Shown here one piece after another: positions 29,211 to 32,791 of a DNA stretch of 32,791 nucleotides. The translations under genes and the position numbers were made by a program. This DNA is from Lachnospiraceae bacterium (GTDB lineage: Bacteria > Bacillota > Clostridia > Lachnospirales > Lachnospiraceae), in NCBI GenBank assembly GCA_910574715.1, contig CAJTCH010000052.1:1-32791 (forward strand), given 5' to 3'. Position 1 is the first letter of the stretch; every line of letters begins with the position of its first letter. The notes beneath the pieces are model-generated. The model searched no databases. It was not told where the DNA came from and saw nothing but the letters and a program-made list of their open reading frames with translations.

Positions 29211-29579
29211 ATGAAGAAAAAAATATTGATTGGGATTGGCGCCGTTGCTTTCGTGGCAATCTGTTTTGGCATTTTCCTGCTTTCGGGTGCAGGCAGCACC
29301 TATTACTATTCACAGATCGACAACACCAAAATCGAGCAGACGGAATCTGCCGGAGGTGTAATTAACTTCGGGGGAAGCATGGACTACTCCTACACGCTGC
29401 GTTGTTATGACGAGGACGGAAACGAAAAGGACATTACCTTTGGAACATCGAGGAAATTGAAAGAGGACGCTTTTATTCGCCTGACGGTAATGCCCCTTCG
29501 TGGTGTGTTGGAATGGATTGAAGTTCAGTATGACGAGCTTCCCGCAGTCGTACAAAAAAACTATACAGCACCGCAATAA
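29211..29579 (+). CDS. YxeA-family (DUF1093) exported protein
   Basis: The 122-aa product has an N-terminal signal or anchor helix (KKKILIGIGAVAFVAICFGI) and an exported domain containing STYYYSQIDNTKIEQ, the YYxQID strand typical of YxeA proteins (Pfam PF06486 type), followed by an SYTLRCYDEDGNEKDITFGT repeat-like pair and LKEDAFIRL. In Bacillus it accompanies the Yxd peptide-antibiotic transporter. Here it closes the LanFEG operon 16 bases after LanG with AGGAGG upstream. It may bind the lantibiotic outside the cell or help the transporter. Confidence 0.85.
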   Translation: MKKKILIGIGAVAFVAICFGIFLLSGAGSTYYYSQIDNTKIEQTESAGGVINFGGSMDYSYTLRCYDEDGNEKDITFGTSRKLKEDAFIRLTVMPLRGVLEWIEVQYDELPAVVQKNYTAPQ

Positions 29580-29621
29580 AGAGAACGATAATTGATTATC
29601 ACCTAAAATATTATCTGCCGC

Positions 29622-29717
29622 ACGACGGCAAAAGAAAAAAAGCCGTCGTACAGCAAACACATTTCCATGCGCCTACGAAGCGGCGGCTTTGATTTTCAGA
29701 GCCGCCGTTTCTTTTCG
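29622..29717 (+). terminator. Pair of hairpins ending the lantibiotic-resistance operon
   Basis: ACGACGGC and GCCGTCGT (29622-29649) form a hairpin with an A-rich loop, and CGGCGGCT with AGCCGCCG (29681-29707) forms a second one followed by TTTCTTTTCG. The second is the better terminator. Confidence 0.7.
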
Positions 29718-29756
29718 TCTATCCTAAACCAACGACGACCTAACACCGTGTAAATC

Positions 29757-29787
29757 CACGGCGGCATATAGGAGGATTGCCGCCGTG
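29757..29787 (+). promoter_or_regulatory. Hairpin with ribosome binding site in its loop
   Basis: CACGGCGGCA (29757-29766) pairs perfectly with TGCCGCCGTG (29778-29787). The 11-base loop TATAGGAGGAT holds a full Shine-Dalgarno sequence and the right arm begins at a TTG start codon. It could shield or present initiation for the azlC remnant, or be the third terminator of the element. Confidence 0.5.
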
Positions 29788-30067
29788 TCTATTTTTGTCT
29801 TTTTTCACAGTAGGGACTCTTTTGGGATATGTCATTCATTTTGATACAACGGGGATTGAGTTTGTCATGACAGCTTTATTTGTAGTGATGTTTATAAATC
29901 AGTGGGAGGAGGCAAAAGACCACCGGCCGGCTTTGACAGGTCTTGGATGTTCTCTGCTTTGTCTGCTGATATTTGGGAGCGGGAATTTTATTTTGCCGGC
30001 GATGGCTTTGATTATACTGTGTTTTTCTGCTGATAAGAAGAGAAAAGATAAGGGGGCGGTATTATGA
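29777..30067 (+). pseudogene. azlC: AzlC-family branched-chain amino acid exporter, 5'-truncated
   Basis: The frame contains TVGTLLGYVIHFDTTGIEFV, MTALFVVMFINQWEEAKDHR and FGSGNFILPAMALIILCF, which match the last third of AzlC permeases. The first 140-150 residues are missing; the match starts near position 29808, just beyond the element's hairpins and T-rich tract. A TTG with a loop-borne AGGAGG could still give a 96-aa fragment, but this lacks most membrane helices. Its end overlaps azlD by four bases, as in the intact operon. The junction therefore marks where the mobile or resistance block joins the older chromosome. Confidence 0.82.
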
Positions 30068-30390
30068 CAGCCGTACAGGAGATTGTTACAATAATTGTAG
30101 TGGTGGCTGGCACTATGCTTACAAGGTTTCTTCCGTTTATTATATTTCCGGAAGGGAAGAAGCCGCCGGCATACATATCTTATTTGGGAACGGTACTTCC
30201 ATATGCGGTGATTGGGCTTTTGGTGGTTTACTGCCTAAAGGATGCTTTTGCCGGAAAGTATTTTGTGATACCGGAGATGATTGCAGTTTCCTCTATTGTT
30301 GTGCTTCATAAATGGCGAAAGAACACGTTGCTCAGCATCGGGGGAGGAACGGTTTTGTACATGTTTTTGGTACAGGTTTGTTTTCGTTAG
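30064..30390 (+). CDS. azlD: AzlD-family branched-chain amino acid transport protein
   Basis: A 108-aa membrane protein with three to four hydrophobic segments (about 8-24, 38-60, 70-84, 88-104) and the typical AGTMLTRFLPFIIFP start motif followed by PPAYISYLGTVLPYAVIGLL. AzlD is the small partner of AzlC in exporting branched-chain amino acids. ATG overlaps the azlC stop and follows AAGGGGGCGG. With azlC broken it probably has no partner here unless another copy exists in the genome. Confidence 0.88.
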   Translation: MTAVQEIVTIIVVVAGTMLTRFLPFIIFPEGKKPPAYISYLGTVLPYAVIGLLVVYCLKDAFAGKYFVIPEMIAVSSIVVLHKWRKNTLLSIGGGTVLYMFLVQVCFR

Positions 30391-30512
30391 CATTTCCTTA
30401 CGGGAATGTCATGCCGCCGTATGATGGGTACCGCGGCCATTTATACAATTTTTTAATTTGCCGCTGAACCAGCGGTGGGAAACATTACATTATTATACTA
30501 GGAGGTTTTACA

Positions 30513-31088
30513 ATGGAAAGAAAGTTACCAAGGGAAGAAGCGTGGGGGCTGCTGACGGGATATACAAAGACATTGGCGCTCCAAAGGCATGCATTGGCTG
30601 TGGAAGCAGTGATGAGGCATTTTGCACGTTTAAATGGCGAAGATGAGGACGTATGGGGTGTGGCCGGGTTGCTGCATGATTTGGATTATGAGAAATATCC
30701 AGAGGAACATTGCAAAAAGGCAGAAGAAATCATGCAGGCGTGGGGAATTGATGAAGCCTATATCCGTGCTATGAAATGTCATGGCTATGGACTTTGTACG
30801 GATACGAAACCGGAAAGCCGGATGGAGAAAGTATTGTTTACAGTGGATGAACTGACGGGTCTGATTAATGCGGTATGTCTGATGCGCCCATCCAAAAGTG
30901 TATTGGATCTGGAAGTAAAGTCTGTAAAGAAGAAATTTAAGGATAAGTCTTTTGCGTTCGGCGTCAATCGAGATGTTGTCCGCAGTGGCTGTGAGATGCT
31001 GGGGATGGAACTGGATGAAGTGATTCGGGAAACTATAGAAGGCATGAAGGAGAAGGCTGCGGAAATAGGACTGAAGGGGAATCTGTAG
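30513..31088 (+). CDS. HD-domain (HDIG-type) phosphohydrolase
   Basis: A 191-aa protein with the HD signature: His in LQRHALAVEAVMRHFARL (residue about 26), the HD pair in GLLHDLDYEKYPEEHCKKA (about 53-54), a further His in AMKCHGYGL and Asp in FTVDELTGLI. These fit a metal-dependent phosphohydrolase of the HDIG group, active in the cytoplasm on nucleotides or phospho-compounds; the substrate is not known. AGGAGG precedes the ATG. A small hairpin, CCGCTG-AAC-CAGCGG, lies in its leader near 30462. Confidence 0.87.
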   Translation: MERKLPREEAWGLLTGYTKTLALQRHALAVEAVMRHFARLNGEDEDVWGVAGLLHDLDYEKYPEEHCKKAEEIMQAWGIDEAYIRAMKCHGYGLCTDTKPESRMEKVLFTVDELTGLINAVCLMRPSKSVLDLEVKSVKKKFKDKSFAFGVNRDVVRSGCEMLGMELDEVIRETIEGMKEKAAEIGLKGNL

Positions 31089-31468
31089 TTTGGCTTAAGA
31101 CCCCGGGTATAAAAATATAGTTATGTGTATTTAGCGTATAGTTTTTGTGGAAATCCAGCGGGCTATGCGCTATTTTGTTAGACCTAGAGTCTGTTTATCA
31201 ATTACGGAGTTTTTAGAGTTCCGAAAAATGGTATATTGATTTGATATTGCTCCTTGCCAAGTAGACAGGTAAATTCGCTGCGTGTTGATTATGAAAAGAT
31301 TTTAAGGAATCTGTGGTAGGGAATGCTAAAGTAGAAGATAGTGCGGAGTAATCAAATTTATAGTATCACTTGAATTTGACATATAATATATGTTATAGTA
31401 TGAATATATACTTATAACATATTGTGAATCCGCTTCCGCGGATCAGTCAACAAGGGAGGGCAGGCTAA
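31089..31468. promoter_or_regulatory. Gap with promoter and dyad before the integrase-like gene
   Basis: No gene in the first 280 bases; an imperfect inverted repeat (TAGCGTATAG with CTATGCGCTA) lies around 31131-31170. At the end, TTGACA (31376-31381) and TATGAA (31399-31404) form a promoter, and ATATGTTATA (31388-31397) with TATAACATAT (31413-31422) is a perfect 10-base dyad across its -10. ATCCGC-TTCC-GCGGAT forms a short hairpin in the leader. Confidence 0.6.
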
Positions 31469-32368
31469 ATGAACAACATACACGCTTCCGACCAGTTTCT
31501 GCAAGTAATCTGGCCAGATTTTACTGCACATTTCCGTAATGAAGTCAGTATTGCGTCATATGAAGTAGATGTGGCCGAATTTATGCGGTTCTGCGAGAGT
31601 GATTTTTTACAGCTGGACTATGAAAAAGCAGAAGCCTATTTTGAATATCTGCAGAAGAAACTGGAGACAGGAAAGATGCAGCCAAGCACAATGGCAAAGA
31701 AAATCCGGGAATTGCATTCCCTGGCTGAATATATCTGTGATGAGCGTGGGAAATACAAGGTCCCGGCATCATTTCGGGACTACTTCCTTCCTTATTTAAA
31801 AAGGATTGCAAAGATAGATAAATACGCAAAGACGATCCCGGTAGAACATATTGATAAGATATTTACTGAAGCGCAGGATGACCTCCAGGCATATTGTATT
31901 TTTGCCCTGCTTCAGAGGGTAGGGCTTTCATCGACAGAGATTGTAGGATTGAAGCTGTGTGATATTGTTGCATATGACAATGGTGTGTATGCGGAACTGC
32001 CAAGCCGGAAGGACCCCTGTTTTATACCGGAGGATGTGTTTGTGATTTTAGGGCAGTATATTGCCCAGAGGCAGGAACAAGAATATCTGTTCTATAACAG
32101 CCGCGGGAATAAGCTGAATACCATGTATATCAGCAGGCTCATGAAGAAATATACAGAACTTGCCGGCGTACCGAATTACAGTGCAGAAGCGCTGAGAAAT
32201 ACTTGTGCGGTCACAATGTTTGCATATGAAGCAAGCCCGGAGCAGGTAGCCAGGCAGATGGGGGTCACAAAGATTCAGATCAAACGTTATAAGAATCTGT
32301 CTTACCGGGACAACCTTGTCCGTGCAGCGAATGAGTTAGTGAAAGTAAGGGTGGAGCCTCCGAAGTAG
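31469..32368 (+). CDS. Tyrosine-recombinase-fold protein with degenerate active site
   Basis: The 299-aa protein has an N-terminal SAM-like core-binding domain (about 10-100) and a C-terminal integrase domain (about 120-285). Of the usual R-K-H-R-H/W-Y set, the first Arg is Ser154 (QRVGLSSTEIVGL against TGLR), the first His is Glu240 (SAEALRNTCAVTM against PHxLRHT), and the second His is Val266 (RQMGVTKIQIKRY against LGH); Arg243, Tyr274 and a plausible Lys181 remain. Strand exchange is therefore doubtful and a DNA-binding or regulatory role more likely. GGGAGGG precedes the ATG. A dyad over its promoter suggests self-regulation. Confidence 0.82.
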   Translation: MNNIHASDQFLQVIWPDFTAHFRNEVSIASYEVDVAEFMRFCESDFLQLDYEKAEAYFEYLQKKLETGKMQPSTMAKKIRELHSLAEYICDERGKYKVPASFRDYFLPYLKRIAKIDKYAKTIPVEHIDKIFTEAQDDLQAYCIFALLQRVGLSSTEIVGLKLCDIVAYDNGVYAELPSRKDPCFIPEDVFVILGQYIAQRQEQEYLFYNSRGNKLNTMYISRLMKKYTELAGVPNYSAEALRNTCAVTMFAYEASPEQVARQMGVTKIQIKRYKNLSYRDNLVRAANELVKVRVEPPK

Positions 32369-32484
32369 GGAAAGGCTGCGGATACATTTCACCCTAACAG
32401 TAAGGTTTTGTATTTTATGCTTGTAAAATGTCAAATAAGAGAAAAGGGCGGTTGGAATTAGTGTGGATTAACATTATAAAGTTT

Positions 32485-32513
32485 TTGACATTCTGCTTCG
32501 TATGCAATATAAT
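32485..32513 (+). promoter_or_regulatory. Perfect consensus sigma-70 promoter
   Basis: TTGACA (32485-32490) and TATAAT (32508-32513) with a 17-base spacer. No recognisable protein gene follows; transcription would start near 32520 and run into the terminator at 32625-32652. Confidence 0.85.
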
Positions 32514-32519
32514 GAACGC

Positions 32520-32652
32520 ATAAAGATTCTTTTCATACTCTGATTCTTAGGAAGAGGAGAAGGCGTGAAATCCCTGGTAACAGGTTTTTATCTATCATCA
32601 GGGGGAAGCGTGGGAAGAATTTTGCATCTGGTACTATGCCAGATGTTTTTTT
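32520..32652 (+). ncRNA. Candidate small structured RNA (or leader) of about 130 nt
   Basis: Between the consensus promoter and a strong terminator (CATCTGG-loop-CCAGATG plus seven T, 32625-32652) lies sequence with several possible stems: ATTCTT with AAGAAT, CCTG-GTAA-CAGG, and CCCTG with CAGGG. I could not match it to a known riboswitch or RNA. A GTG with an upstream AGGAG opens a 42-codon frame at 32565-32693, but this passes through the terminator, so a peptide is less likely. If the terminator is conditional it could be a riboswitch for a gene beyond the window. Confidence 0.5.
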
Positions 32653-32717
32653 ATGCAAAAATATTAATAGAAGGAGCTTCCTGTATAATATAAAGTGTAA
32701 AGGGAGTTGATAAAAAA

Positions 32718-32788
32718 AGATACCTCGTATATAGTTGGATTATTACTGACCAGCCAGTTGGTAAAATCCAAAAACACAAGAGGTATCT
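32718..32788. repeat. 71-bp imperfect palindrome at the window end
   Basis: AGATACCTC (32718-32726) pairs with GAGGTATCT (32780-32788); inside, TTGGAT with ATCCAA and ACCA with TGGT continue the symmetry. No frame of note. It could be a small inverted-repeat element, an insertion-sequence end or a transcript-end structure; the window stops too soon to tell. Confidence 0.55.
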
Positions 32789-32791
32789 AAG

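Noticed and set aside
32520..32625. Cobalamin riboswitch, suggested by GGAGAAGGCGTGAAATCC
   Set aside because: The rest of the conserved core, including the CCCGCCACTG-type segment, is missing; left as unassigned RNA.

Overview
The window looks like the chromosome of a low-GC gut Clostridia, most likely a Lachnospiraceae, carrying a stack of accessory and mobile-element pieces. This rests on protein style (AzlCD, WYL and BceAB/LanFEG modules, Clostridia-type TndX/TnpX-like recombinase, MobC/relaxase pair) and on composition: most genes are AT-rich, while the mobilization block at about 20.7-24.2 kb is clearly GC-rich. No rRNA, tRNA or CRISPR array was seen.

Layout. (1) 1-3.1 kb: the 3' end of an IS4-type transposase, a 5'-truncated flavodoxin gene and an ABC ATPase stump, then an intact operon of TetR regulator, flavodoxin-like reductase and membrane-anchored FMN-binding protein behind a consensus promoter with a palindromic operator. 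(2) 3.2-10.9 kb: a UvrA-like double ABC ATPase, an AraC/GyrI-type regulator, a divergent WYL regulator and DJ-1/PfpI pair, a two-gene ABC-2 exporter and a tocopherol-cyclase-like protein. The UvrA-like gene and the exporter share an almost identical promoter box, so they probably form one regulon. (3) 11-12.4 kb: a TPR remnant and an XRE-Uma2 pair. (4) 12.4-20.2 kb: part of an integrative element with a gene remnant, a 57-aa element ORF, a BceAB-like transporter with its own response regulator and kinase, a 57-aa Cys-rich KTR protein and a large serine recombinase that has lost its catalytic domain. (5) 20.2-24.2 kb: a symmetric iteron/dyad region, then a mobilization module (small genes, MobC, relaxase, candidate oriT), with a SieB-like membrane protein inserted between MobC and relaxase. 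(6) 24.3-29.8 kb: a frameshifted XRE gene, then HTH protein, response regulator, kinase, LanF-LanE-LanG and YxeA, a lantibiotic-resistance module with four 11-bp-phased repeats at the transporter promoter. (7) 29.8 kb to end: azlC lacking its 5' part, azlD, an HD-domain protein, a tyrosine-recombinase-fold protein lacking several catalytic residues, and a possible small RNA behind a perfect consensus promoter.

Together the segment reads as a defence and resistance island: two separate sensor/kinase/ABC systems of the kind that respond to antimicrobial peptides, a UvrA-like and exporter regulon, and a possible phage-exclusion gene. The mobilization genes remain but no intact integrase is visible, so the block may now depend on helpers or be fixed in place. 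The oddest points are near-cognate start positions (ATA, CTG, ATA) for three mobilization genes, a 17-bp palindrome repeated three times around them, and the mirror-symmetric repeat region at 20350-20669.
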